From JBCBEX01 sp038528235 (lineage in GTDB: Bacteria > Bacteroidota > Rhodothermia > Rhodothermales > Rubricoccaceae): a stretch of DNA of 11,175 nt. Location: contig JBCBEX010000113.1 in assembly GCA_038528235.1 (NCBI GenBank), positions 1-11,175 of the forward strand, in the 5' to 3' direction. Under the pieces are notes generated by a model, which made no database searches, was not told the origin of the DNA, and saw nothing but the letters and a program-made list of their open reading frames with translations. Below, piece after piece: positions 1 through 6,769 of this stretch. The position numbers were made by a program, and so were the translations under genes. Position 1 is the stretch's first letter; each line of letters starts with the position of its first letter.

Positions 1-21
1 GGCGTAGAGCTGGCATACGCC
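1..21 (-). repeat. Small inverted repeat just downstream of the OmpA-like gene
   Basis: GGCGTA (1-6) pairs perfectly with TACGCC (16-21) around a 9-nt spacer. It lies 11 bp beyond the stop codon of the leftward OmpA-like gene, so it could be the base of a terminator or 3' hairpin. The window edge cuts off anything further downstream and no T-tract can be seen, so the terminator role is only a guess. Confidence 0.2.
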
Positions 22-31
22 CCGATCACCA

Positions 32-1369
32 CTATCCCCTCCTCCTGAACACCACGCGACGGTTCTGCGCCTTGCCTTCGGGCGTGCCGTTGTCGGCGAC
101 AGGCTCGCTCTCGCCGCGCCCCGCCGTGTCGAGACGGCTTGCGTCGATGCCGTTGTCGACGAGGTAGGCCTTCACGGCGGCAGCGCGGTCCTCGGAGAGC
201 GTCTGGTTGGAGGCGTCCCCGCCGTCGCTGTCGGTGTGGCCTTCGATGAGCAGGCTCAGGTCGCCGTGGTCCTCCAGCATGTCGAGCACCTCGTTGAGCG
301 TGGGCGTGGACTCGGGCTTGATGCGGGCGCTGCCGGTGTCGAAGAGGATGCCCGTCGTGGAGACGAAGCCGTCGGCTTCGAGGTCGTCGTAGAGCGAGCG
401 TGGCCCGCCCTCGGCGATGCGCAGGTCGTCGAGGAAGAGGCTGTGGCGGTAGACGTTCATGAACACGTGCAGCTTGCTCGCGCGCGGGAAGTCGACGCGC
501 GGCACGTTGGAGACGCGGGTGCCGTTGACGTACATCTTCCAGTAGGGCCCATCCACCGCCACGGCGACGTCGTACCACGTGTCGGGCTGGAAGCCGATGT
601 CGCCCATCGCCTTCACGCCACCGGGAAGTTTCAGGCCTTGTTCGGCGTTGTTGATGACGACGTGCGGGTCGGGCGGGTAGTTGCAGCGCGTGTCCGGCGT
701 GTCGTCGCTGCCGTCGGAGAAGAGACGGACACGAGCGCGGCGCTGCGGGTCGGAGGTGCGGACGCGGAACTGCATCGTGTAGCGCTCAGGAAGCGCCTCG
801 GGCAGCGGGATCGTGAAGCAGCCGTTGCCGCCGGGTCCGCCCTCGCTCGTGCCCTCGCCCACGCGGAGAACTTTGTTCTCCATTCCGCCCTCGGTCATCT
901 CGACCACGTCGAGGGTGCCCGCGATGTAGTCGAGGCGCGAGGGAAAGTTGCCGGTGCGCGTGCCCTCGAAGTCGTGGTAGTAGAGAACGCGGTCGCCGGG
1001 GACGAAGTCGTAGTTGGCCCAGATGCCTGTGCCCGGGCGCGTGGTGTCGGGTGCGGCGCTGCCTGATCCGTCACGCGTCGCCTGCGCCGCGGCATCCTGG
1101 TCATCGACAGGCTCGCCGTTGGCATCGACGTAGACGACCTCCTTGCCGTCGGCTTCGGCCTCGCGGGCGCACTGCCGGTCGCCCATGGCGCACGCGATAG
1201 CTCCGGTCACAGCGCGGTCCGCCCGGCGCTCCGCCTCGCGCTCAACGGCACGCTCGGCCCCCCGCTCGGCAGCCCGCCGCGCTCGCTCCAAGATGGACTG
1301 CGCACTCAGGCCCGGCGCGAGCAGCAGCGTGACACAAACAACGACGAAGAGGCGTGAGAGCGGCAGCAT
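32..1369 (-). CDS. Secreted OmpA-family protein with LamG/concanavalin-like middle domain
   Basis: The 445-residue product is probably an envelope protein anchored non-covalently to peptidoglycan. Residues 1-23 form a signal peptide (hydrophobic core VVVCVTLLLAPG, likely cut after the Ala of LSA). Residues 26-55 are an Arg/Glu/Ala-rich, probably coiled-coil stretch. A Cys pair follows (C60, C67). Residues about 120-320 are beta-rich and resemble a LamG/concanavalin-like fold (DFEG near 133, W265, MYVNGTRV 279-286). Residues about 335-445 are an OmpA C-terminal domain: EGHTD 376-380, SEDR 392-395, and NRRV 436-439. D380 and R395 match the Asp and Arg that bind diaminopimelate in OmpA domains. 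The ATG at 1369 opens the signal peptide directly, which fixes the start. There is no beta-barrel, so this is not classical OmpA. The family is well known in Gram-negative bacteria; the ligand of the middle domain is unknown. Confidence 0.9.
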   Translation of the reverse strand: MLPLSRLFVVVCVTLLLAPGLSAQSILERARRAAERGAERAVEREAERRADRAVTGAIACAMGDRQCAREAEADGKEVVYVDANGEPVDDQDAAAQATRDGSGSAAPDTTRPGTGIWANYDFVPGDRVLYYHDFEGTRTGNFPSRLDYIAGTLDVVEMTEGGMENKVLRVGEGTSEGGPGGNGCFTIPLPEALPERYTMQFRVRTSDPQRRARVRLFSDGSDDTPDTRCNYPPDPHVVINNAEQGLKLPGGVKAMGDIGFQPDTWYDVAVAVDGPYWKMYVNGTRVSNVPRVDFPRASKLHVFMNVYRHSLFLDDLRIAEGGPRSLYDDLEADGFVSTTGILFDTGSARIKPESTPTLNEVLDMLEDHGDLSLLIEGHTDSDGGDASNQTLSEDRAAAVKAYLVDNGIDASRLDTAGRGESEPVADNGTPEGKAQNRRVVFRRRG

Positions 1370-1580
1370 GGCGAGGCGAGGCTGGTGGAACGTCGCCTCA
1401 CACTAGCCGAGATCTTCGCCGCCGCGCGTCGCCCGTTGATGTGATATTTGGACTATGGCGTAATGCGTGTTGCGCATCGGATCGAGGTCAACACGGAATA
1501 CGCAACTTGCAACACCTCGCCTCCGAGGACCGCCTCAAACGGGGAGCCAAGTCCGAGCACACCCTCTCGCTTCACTTCAG
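1370..1580. promoter_or_regulatory. Divergent intergenic region with spaced GTGTTG/CAACAC motifs
   Basis: This 211-bp gap separates the leftward OmpA-like gene from rightward trpF and must hold both promoters. It contains three copies of one hexamer: GTGTTG at 1467-1472 and CAACAC at 1489-1494 and 1510-1515. Their starts are 22 and 21 bp apart, close to two helical turns. ATGCG (1463-1467) and CGCAT (1473-1477) also form a small inverted repeat. GATATTTG at 1443-1450 differs by one base from the Bacteroidota -7 element TAnnTTTG, but I find no good -33 TTTG at the expected distance. No coding potential is convincing here. Confidence 0.3.
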
Positions 1581-2219
1581 ATGACCAAAACCAAAATCTG
1601 CGGTATCACGCAGCTTCAGGACGCACGCGTCTGCGCGGGCTACGGGGCTGACTACCTCGGCTTCATCCAGTACGAAGACAGCCCCCGCTACGTCGAGCCC
1701 GCCGTGGCGAAGGAGATCATCGGCTGGGTGGCAGGCGCGCAGCCCGTGGGCGTGTTCGTGAACGAAGACGCTGAGACGATCAACCGTCGCTGCGCCGAGG
1801 TCGGCTTCCAGCTCGCGCAGCTCCACGGCCACGAGCCGCCGGAGGTCGTCGCCGCTGTCGAGGTGCCGGTCATCAAGGCCGTCCACGTCCAGCACGACGC
1901 CGCGAGCGAGCAATTGCGCTTCCTGATGGAGCCGTACGAGGGCCTCGCTGACTACTTCCTGCTCGACACGCACAAGACGAGCCTCTGGGGCGGGACGGGC
2001 GAGAGCTTCAACTGGCGCCTCGCCCGCGAACTCGCCGGGGACTTCCCGCTCTTCCTCGCGGGCGGCATCGGCGCGCACAACGTCGCGGAGGCGCTTCGCA
2101 TGCGGCCCTACGCCGTCGACCTGTCGTCATCCGTCGAGTCGGAGCCCGGCGTGAAAGACTACGACAAGCTCGCCGCCTTCTTCGACGCGTTCTACGAGGC
2201 CGTCGAAGAAGAGTCGTAG
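1581..2219 (+). CDS. trpF: Phosphoribosylanthranilate isomerase (TrpF)
   Basis: The enzyme catalyses the Amadori rearrangement of N-(5'-phosphoribosyl)anthranilate to CdRP, the third step from chorismate to tryptophan, in the cytoplasm. The 212-residue product is a complete TIM barrel of normal length. KICGIT near the start carries the catalytic C7, and LLDT carries the catalytic D129. Other hallmarks are LGF..YEDSPRYV (26-38), VGVFVN (56-61), QLHGHE (80-85), WGGTGESFNW (136-145), LAGGI (159-163), and the phosphate-binding DLSSSVE (180-186). The ATG at 1581 was chosen because conservation begins at once; an in-frame GTG at 1467 would add 38 unconserved residues. No Shine-Dalgarno is visible (TTCACTTCAG precedes the ATG). 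No other trp gene is nearby. It converges with the oxidoreductase gene, stop to stop 10 bp. Confidence 0.96.
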   Translation: MTKTKICGITQLQDARVCAGYGADYLGFIQYEDSPRYVEPAVAKEIIGWVAGAQPVGVFVNEDAETINRRCAEVGFQLAQLHGHEPPEVVAAVEVPVIKAVHVQHDAASEQLRFLMEPYEGLADYFLLDTHKTSLWGGTGESFNWRLARELAGDFPLFLAGGIGAHNVAEALRMRPYAVDLSSSVESEPGVKDYDKLAAFFDAFYEAVEEES

Positions 2220-2229
2220 GCCACAAGTC

Positions 2230-3459
2230 CTAAGTCGCAGGTCCAACCGTGTCCAGACCTGCCACCTGTGACCCAGGACCTGCGACTCGCTCGCAGGCGA
2301 ACAGGTCGGCGTACGCGTCCTCCTCGCCCACCATCTCGCGGACGACGAGGCGGGCGAGGCGGACGGCGAAGCCCATGCCGTGCCCGGTGAAGCCGCCGCA
2401 CCAGCGGCTCTCAGGGTGCCCCGGCAGCGCACCCACGAGCGGGAGGCCGTCGGGCGAGAAGCCCATCGTCCCGCTCCACCGCCGCTCGACCTGGACGGGC
2501 GAGGCCGTTGGGACATGTTCGGCGAGATAGGCTTCGAGGTCGGCTTGCAGCGCGGGTGTCGTGGCGTCCTCATAGCCGACCTCAGCGTCGCGGTGCAGGT
2601 GCCGGGCTCCTCCGACGAGAAGGCGACCATCGGCGTGCTGGCGGGCGTAGTAGTAGCCCTCGTGCGAGTAGACGGGCCGCGTGAGGGTCGGCGCGACGGG
2701 TGCCGTGGCGAGCATCTGCGCGCGGACGGGCCGGACGTAGCGCGCGAGGGCGGGGACGAGCAGCGGCGCGTAGGCGTTGAGCGCGAGCACGACGCGGTCA
2801 GCACGCATCGTCCCTCGCGCGGTGTGCACGAGTGTACCGCCCCGTTTCGCTTCGAGCGCCTCAACGGGCGCGTGCGTCACGAGCGCCGCGCCGCTCTCGC
2901 TCGCCAGAAACCTCACGAGCCGCACGGGGTCGAGCGCGCCGTCATCGTCCACGAGCAGCGCGCCTGCGAAGCCCGCCGTGCCGAGCGTACGGTTGGCTTC
3001 ATCGGCGTCCAGGTAGCGCGCATTCGTGCCGAGGTCGGCGAGCAGGTCGGCCCCTCGTTCAAGTCGCTCTGCGTCGTCAGAGGTTGCTGCTGCGATGGCA
3101 CTCCCGACGGCCTCACGGCGGATCGCGTCGGCGGGCAGCGCTTCGACGAGTTGTTGGTTTTCCTGCGTGAATGCCCAGACGCGTCGCGCCATGTCCTCGC
3201 CATATGCCTCGACGGCTTGCACGACATCGGCTGCGGTGCCTTGCAGCAGGAAGCCTGCGTTACGGCCCGAGGCCCCGCTCGCCAGCGCCCCCCGCTCCAC
3301 GAGGGCGACGCGAAGGCCCGGCGCGTGCTGCCTCAGCCAGTAAGCCACCGCGCAGCCCGCCACGCCGCCGCCGACCACCGCGACATCGACCACCTCCGGC
3401 AGTGAATCCGAAGGTGACTCGGAAGACGCGTGGGCTTGCCAGAGGGAGATCGTCGACAT
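2230..3459 (-). CDS. FAD-dependent oxidoreductase of the DAO (DadA/PuuB-like) family
   Basis: The 409-residue flavoprotein likely oxidises the C-N bond of an amine or amino acid, as in D-amino acid, glycine, sarcosine or gamma-glutamylputrescine oxidases. The substrate cannot be read from sequence. The N-terminal Rossmann motif is VVGGGVAG (28-35, GxGxxG at G30/G32/G35), and E55 at the end of the second strand should bind the FAD ribose. SGASGRNAGF (61-70) is typical of the DadA/PuuB branch. RRWSGTMGFSPDGLPLVG (326-343) and GFTGHGMGF (356-364) form the C-terminal FAD contact. About 20 extra residues precede the Rossmann fold, with no signal peptide, so it is probably cytoplasmic. The last 19 residues (391-409) are encoded by an inverted-repeat element and are unlikely to belong to the conserved fold. 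It lies 169 bp after the GNAT gene on the same strand. No Shine-Dalgarno is seen. Confidence 0.9.
   Translation of the reverse strand: MSTISLWQAHASSESPSDSLPEVVDVAVVGGGVAGCAVAYWLRQHAPGLRVALVERGALASGASGRNAGFLLQGTAADVVQAVEAYGEDMARRVWAFTQENQQLVEALPADAIRREAVGSAIAAATSDDAERLERGADLLADLGTNARYLDADEANRTLGTAGFAGALLVDDDGALDPVRLVRFLASESGAALVTHAPVEALEAKRGGTLVHTARGTMRADRVVLALNAYAPLLVPALARYVRPVRAQMLATAPVAPTLTRPVYSHEGYYYARQHADGRLLVGGARHLHRDAEVGYEDATTPALQADLEAYLAEHVPTASPVQVERRWSGTMGFSPDGLPLVGALPGHPESRWCGGFTGHGMGFAVRLARLVVREMVGEEDAYADLFACERVAGPGSQVAGLDTVGPAT
2233..2287. repeat. Perfect 12-bp inverted repeat at a convergent gene junction
   Basis: AGTCGCAGGTCC (2233-2244) is the exact reverse complement of GGACCTGCGACT (2276-2287), separated by 31 nt. 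The spacer holds more ACCTG units (2257-2261, 2264-2268, with another in the right arm at 2278-2282), so shorter alternative hairpins are possible. The left arm starts exactly next to the oxidoreductase stop codon (2230-2232), and the element encodes that protein's tail. It starts 13 bp after the trpF stop. It could act as a bidirectional transcription barrier, although it has no T-tract, or be a copy of a dispersed intergenic repeat. Confidence 0.6.
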
Positions 3460-3540
3460 CGTTGTAAAGCCGTGTAGCTCTTGAGCGCTTCTGGAAGAGG
3501 GATACTGATACTACTAGGAGAGAGATGCTGCGAGGCACAC

Positions 3541-3600
3541 CAGCTTGCTCGCCTCGGTCGAACATGCCATGTGCACTATGCAACACATGCTGTGAAGCTG
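3541..3600. repeat. Nested inverted repeats between GNAT and oxidoreductase genes
   Basis: In the 169-bp gap 3460-3628, CAGCTT (3541-3546) pairs with AAGCTG (3595-3600). Inside it, CATGTG (3568-3573) pairs with CACATG (3584-3589) around 10 nt. The structure lies 28-88 bp downstream of the GNAT stop and upstream of the oxidoreductase start. It might end GNAT transcription or sit in the oxidoreductase promoter. Both stems are only 6 bp and the interior does not pair well, so chance is possible. The rest of the gap is less GC-rich and shows no gene or recognisable promoter boxes. Confidence 0.2.
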
Positions 3601-3628
3601 AGCCCGCCAGCCTTGCGCCGGACGAGCT

Positions 3629-4126
3629 TCAGCGCGTCCACACATAGCGCTCCACGGTGGCGGCGTCGGGAGTGGCTTCGTGGCGGAAGCCCAGCCGCGT
3701 GAGCAGAGCGATGGAGGCGGTGTTGTCAGGCACGGTGATCGCGAGGACGCGGTCGAGCCCGAGCGCGGGGACTTCTTGGCCGAGAATGGCGGCAGCGGCC
3801 TCGTGGGCGTACCCCTGCCCCCAGTGCTCTGGCAGGAGCGCGAAGCCGAGGTCGGGCGCGTCGAGCGTGTCGCGCTTCAGCAGGCCGCAGATGCCGAGCA
3901 CGACCTCGTCGGCCTTGCGCTCGACCGCATAGAGCCCGTGGCCCACGTCGGCGTAGCGCGCCCAGAGCCCGGTGGCCAGATAGTCTCGGGCGGCGGCCTC
4001 CGTGCGCACGCCGCGGTCGCCGATGAAACGGAGGAACGACGGCTCGTTGAGCAGCCGCAGCACGAACGGCGCGTCAGTGGCCGTCAGGTGGCGAAGCACC
4101 AATCGGTTGGTCGAGAGCACCGTCAT
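3629..4126 (-). CDS. GNAT-family N-acetyltransferase (RimJ/RimL type)
   Basis: The 165-residue protein should transfer an acetyl group from acetyl-CoA to an amine; the substrate is unknown. It has the layout of the Acetyltransf_3 (RimJ/RimL-like) branch. TNRLVLRHLTATDA (6-19) is the typical N-terminal strand and first helix. LGICGL (77-82) and DLGFALLPEHWGQGYAHEA (92-110) include the acetyl-CoA pyrophosphate loop HWGQGYA of motif A. NTASIALLTRLGFR (135-148) is the conserved motif B region. Length is normal for the family. The ATG at 4126 puts the first conserved strand at residue 6, so the start is secure. It is divergent from the large unknown gene to its right and has no close operon partner. 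Such enzymes near unrelated genes are usually ribosomal-protein, antibiotic or small-molecule acetylases; nothing here picks one. Confidence 0.9.
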   Translation of the reverse strand: MTVLSTNRLVLRHLTATDAPFVLRLLNEPSFLRFIGDRGVRTEAAARDYLATGLWARYADVGHGLYAVERKADEVVLGICGLLKRDTLDAPDLGFALLPEHWGQGYAHEAAAAILGQEVPALGLDRVLAITVPDNTASIALLTRLGFRHEATPDAATVERYVWTR

Positions 4127-4461
4127 GCTACATCCTGGCCTGTATGGTTCTGTGAGATGGGCCCCTGCACCCGCATGGGACGCGGCTGGTGGACGGTGGC
4201 AGGCTCAGGCCTCCTCGTGGCGAGGCGTGCCTGTGCGGATGGCCAGCGAGCCCATCGGCTCCATCGCAAGTAAACTACACGAATCCAGCGCGTCCTCAGG
4301 CACACCGCCCCCGTTTCGTGGATCGATTGGCGGGGTAGATGGTAGATGAAGGCGTGTGCAAGCATCCCTCGCCCGTTGTGTCAGTCGCCACCGGCGCGTA
4401 GCTTGCGCGTTGCTGTTTTTTGACGCCATACCCCGTGGTGTCCACGCCTGCTCCTCCGGCC
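4127..4461. other. 335-bp divergent intergenic region, no gene seen
   Basis: This gap separates the leftward GNAT gene from the rightward 675-residue gene. Short open frames cross it on both strands, but their translations are Arg/Pro-rich without any family resemblance. No clear -10/-35 or TAnnTTTG box, Shine-Dalgarno or strong terminator was found. A run of six T at 4416-4421 and a small GATGG/CCATC pair near 4240-4260 are the only local peculiarities. Promoters for both flanking genes presumably lie here. Confidence 0.4.
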
Positions 4462-6489
4462 ATGACCGCCTCGACGTTCGCCGCCGCCCTCGCCGACCAC
4501 TTTCTGGCAACGCTACCGGACGACCGGCCGCTCGAGCGCGATGCGCTCGCAGCCCTGCCGGCCCCCGTAGGCCACTTCCTCTCGTGCTGGCTCGCGCAAC
4601 ACGTCGGACGCGTCGATGCGTCGCTGCGGTCGCCCTGGGTGGCCGAGACCCCAGCGGTCGCCGCCGCCCGCGCAGACCTCGTCGCGACCATGCAGCGCGA
4701 CGCGCAGGTCCCCGAGGAGCGCCGTGCCCAGGTCATACGCTATGCCACGGCCCGGATCGTGAGCTTCCTGGTGGCTCCGGCCGAGGCCTTTCCAAAGACC
4801 GTCGAGGAGACGGGGGCTGGGCCGTATTCGGTCGAGCTCGTCCTCGACCGCCTCGCCTGGTTCGCAACACGGCCCACGCTCGCCGAAGTGCTCCGCAGCT
4901 ACTTCGACTGGAAGGGCACGCAGCAGGTTAGCGCGAGCGACCTCCGCCGCCTCCTCACCCAGATCGACGAGCGGCTTGCCCAGGAGGAATCCCCGAGCGA
5001 TTGGATGGACCACCTCGCGCCGCTGTTCGACTTGGCGGCACACGTGAACGCCGACCGGCACCTCTCCGCCTCGGTTCTGCGCGACCACTTCGCCGCGCGC
5101 GGCTTGGACGCGTCGGTGTTCTCCGACGACCAGGCCGCCATCAGCGAAGCGCAGCTCCTCGCGCTGCTCCAGATCGATGCGCCGCGCGTCCCCGTCAGCG
5201 TCGACGCGCTGATGGTCGAGGAGGACGACCTCGGCTTTACCGCGCCGCCGTCCTCCGTCCCCGACGTACCACCGGCAACAGCGCCGGATGCCAACGCGGC
5301 CTTGTCCGCAGAGGACGTACCCACGGAGGATTCCCAGGTAGCTGATCTGCACGCGGAGACCCCGGAGACCGAGGACGTGCCCTCGAAAACCGCGCCCCCT
5401 ACCGCGTTCGAGCCGGCACCCGATGTGGCGCTCCTGCGCGAAGACGCCGACGTCCAGCAGACTGAGGAGCGCCACGCGTCGGAGCCAGATTCACCTACGT
5501 CTGCGCTCGACGCGCCGCTTCCCGACCTAGCGCAGGCACCCCTCTCGTCGTCGCTCGGTCCCGCACCGTCGGTTCCAGCGGTTCCTTCAGCACCCGAGAC
5601 GCCGTCCGAGAACGAGACTTCGGAGGCTCTGACCTCGGCTTCCCAGAACGTGGCAGACGCGGCCCAGGACTCCTCCGATCCTGGCGAGCCGCTTTCTTCG
5701 AGACCTTCCACCATCGAAGAGGCAACGCGCGACGACCAGCCACTCTGGAGTCAGTATGCCGCGCCGGACGCGCCCAGCGTCAACGACGGCTTCGCGGATC
5801 CTGACGCCACGCCTGCTTCCCCTCCGGCCAGCGGCCGCGACGTGCCGCTCTGGAAACGCTACTTCTCCGGCGGCGACTCAGGCCCGGCCTCGGCGGACGA
5901 GGCCCCGCTCCCCTCAGAAGACAGCGTCGACCTGCGCCCTGCAGCGGTGGAGACGGGTGTACCGGCAGCCTCGTCGGATACCGTGCCCACTGATGCGCCG
6001 TCAGACGACGTGTCCTCAACGCCGTCTGACACAACCGCGCCGACAGCAGCGCCGTTGGCTCCGGAATCGCACGCAGAGGCCTCCTCGCCCACAGAGGCGA
6101 CGCCCTCAACTGCAGAGGCGACACCTTCAGCTGCAGAGGCGACGCCTTCAACTTCAGAGCCCCCTCCCCTATCGGAAGTGCCGCGGCCCACGGCGGCAGA
6201 GACGCCGGCTACCCCGGACGACTCGCCGAGCGCACTAGAGCGCCGCTTGCTGGGCGCCGCGGCCGACCAACGTTCGTGGTTTGTCGAGCAGCTCACCGAA
6301 GGCGACGGAGCCGCCTACGATGCGACCCTCCAGGCCATCGACCGGGCAGATTCGTGGATCGAGGCTTCCCAGATCATTTCGCGGGAGATCTTCCGGCGCT
6401 ACTCGGTCTACATCTGGAGCGCACCGGCCCGGGCTTTCACGGACGCCATCGAGTCGTACTTCCGCACTGCGCGGACGCAAGCGAAGTAG
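4462..6489 (+). CDS. Uncharacterised 675-residue protein: helical ends, long acidic disordered linker
   Basis: I do not recognise a named family. Residues 1-255 look like an ordered, mostly helical domain (for example FAAALADHFLATL 6-18). Residues about 256-590 are low complexity, rich in Ala, Pro, Ser, Thr, Asp and Glu, and probably disordered. Two short motifs stand out within it: PLWSQY (427-432) and PLWKRY (462-467). A 7-residue EATPS-type repeat covers about 544-564. Residues 591-670 form a compact helical domain (LERRLLG, WFVEQL, SWIEASQIISREIFRRY, FTDAIESYF). From memory this resembles an unnamed C-terminal domain in Bacteroidota proteins, but I cannot verify it. There is no signal peptide or membrane segment, so it is probably cytoplasmic. 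The ATG at 4462 is preferred; a TTG at 4420 and GTGs at 4435/4438 are in frame. It converges with the recJ/zinc-ribbon pair. Confidence 0.85.
   Translation: MTASTFAAALADHFLATLPDDRPLERDALAALPAPVGHFLSCWLAQHVGRVDASLRSPWVAETPAVAAARADLVATMQRDAQVPEERRAQVIRYATARIVSFLVAPAEAFPKTVEETGAGPYSVELVLDRLAWFATRPTLAEVLRSYFDWKGTQQVSASDLRRLLTQIDERLAQEESPSDWMDHLAPLFDLAAHVNADRHLSASVLRDHFAARGLDASVFSDDQAAISEAQLLALLQIDAPRVPVSVDALMVEEDDLGFTAPPSSVPDVPPATAPDANAALSAEDVPTEDSQVADLHAETPETEDVPSKTAPPTAFEPAPDVALLREDADVQQTEERHASEPDSPTSALDAPLPDLAQAPLSSSLGPAPSVPAVPSAPETPSENETSEALTSASQNVADAAQDSSDPGEPLSSRPSTIEEATRDDQPLWSQYAAPDAPSVNDGFADPDATPASPPASGRDVPLWKRYFSGGDSGPASADEAPLPSEDSVDLRPAAVETGVPAASSDTVPTDAPSDDVSSTPSDTTAPTAAPLAPESHAEASSPTEATPSTAEATPSAAEATPSTSEPPPLSEVPRPTAAETPATPDDSPSALERRLLGAAADQRSWFVEQLTEGDGAAYDATLQAIDRADSWIEASQIISREIFRRYSVYIWSAPARAFTDAIESYFRTARTQAK
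6091..6153 (+). repeat. Three 21-bp tandem repeats inside the linker of the unknown protein
   Basis: Three in-frame 21-bp units (6091-6111, 6112-6132, 6133-6153) share the core CAGAGGCGACGCCTTCAACT with few differences. Each encodes the seven residues (T/A)EATPS(T/A). Another partial unit (TCAGAG) follows at 6154. The near identity at DNA level suggests recent duplication by slippage; the unit number may differ between strains and would change only the length of the disordered linker. Confidence 0.8.
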
Positions 6490-6525
6490 CCGCGAGGCCG
6501 CAGACGCTCGCGTCTATCGGTTGTA

Positions 6526-6548
6526 TGCGCACTTATCGGTAGTGCGCG
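6526..6548. terminator. Hairpin between convergent genes, possible weak bidirectional terminator
   Basis: GCGCACT (6527-6533) and AGTGCGC (6541-6547) form a perfect 7-bp stem with the 7-nt loop TATCGGT, plus one possible U-G pair outside. It covers the stop codon of the leftward zinc-ribbon gene (6533-6535) and lies 37 bp after the stop of the rightward 675-residue gene. A second small stem, AGACG (6502-6506) with CGTCT (6511-6515), lies between. Neither strand shows a T-tract, so an intrinsic terminator is uncertain. Confidence 0.3.
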
Positions 6549-6769
6549 CACTCGCGTGGGTCGGTCGTGGCGTCGAAGACCTGGCCGCAGCGCGTACACC
6601 GATAGTCGAGGCGCTTGGGCGTGGCGCTGGCCCCGGCCATGAGGACCAGCATGGCACCGAACCCGTAGCGAGGGACTGCTCGCACCTCAGGGTGGTCGCG
6701 GCGATGCCCGCACGCACACGCGCTCGCCGTATCGGACGCCAGTCCTGGCGCCTGTTCGCCCGGCGTCAT
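6533..6769 (-). CDS. Small zinc-ribbon-like protein coupled to recJ
   Basis: The 78-residue protein has no known function. Its cysteines suggest a zinc ribbon: C18 and C20 in SACACGHRR, then C58 and C61 in YRCTRCGQVF (57-65), with a further C74 near the end. The first knuckle is CxC rather than the usual CxxC, so metal binding is inferred, not certain. The middle (RYGFGAMLVLMAGA, 34-47) is hydrophobic and may be a short helix or strand pair. Such small ribbons occur as nucleic-acid or protein-binding modules. Its ATG (6769-6767) overlaps the recJ stop codon (6768-6766) in an ATGA arrangement, which implies one transcript and translational coupling. No Shine-Dalgarno is obvious. The coupling and the coherent Cys pattern support a real gene. 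Confidence 0.7.
   Translation of the reverse strand: MTPGEQAPGLASDTASACACGHRRDHPEVRAVPRYGFGAMLVLMAGASATPKRLDYRCTRCGQVFDATTDPRECAHYR

Noticed and set aside
236..1066. 276-codon plus-strand frame inside the OmpA-like gene
   Set aside because: Low-complexity Val/Ala/Arg translation; the minus strand has signal peptide and OmpA domain.
1467..1580. 38-codon N-terminal extension of trpF from an in-frame GTG
   Set aside because: TrpF conservation begins at the ATG at 1581, placing the catalytic Cys at the usual position 7; the extension is unconserved.
2380..3405. 341-codon plus-strand frame antisense to the FAD oxidoreductase
   Set aside because: No recognisable domain, and the opposite strand carries clear FAD-binding motifs.
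4123..4365. 80-codon minus-strand frame in the gap upstream of the GNAT gene
   Set aside because: No resemblance to a family, biased composition, and it overlaps the GNAT start; treated as non-coding.
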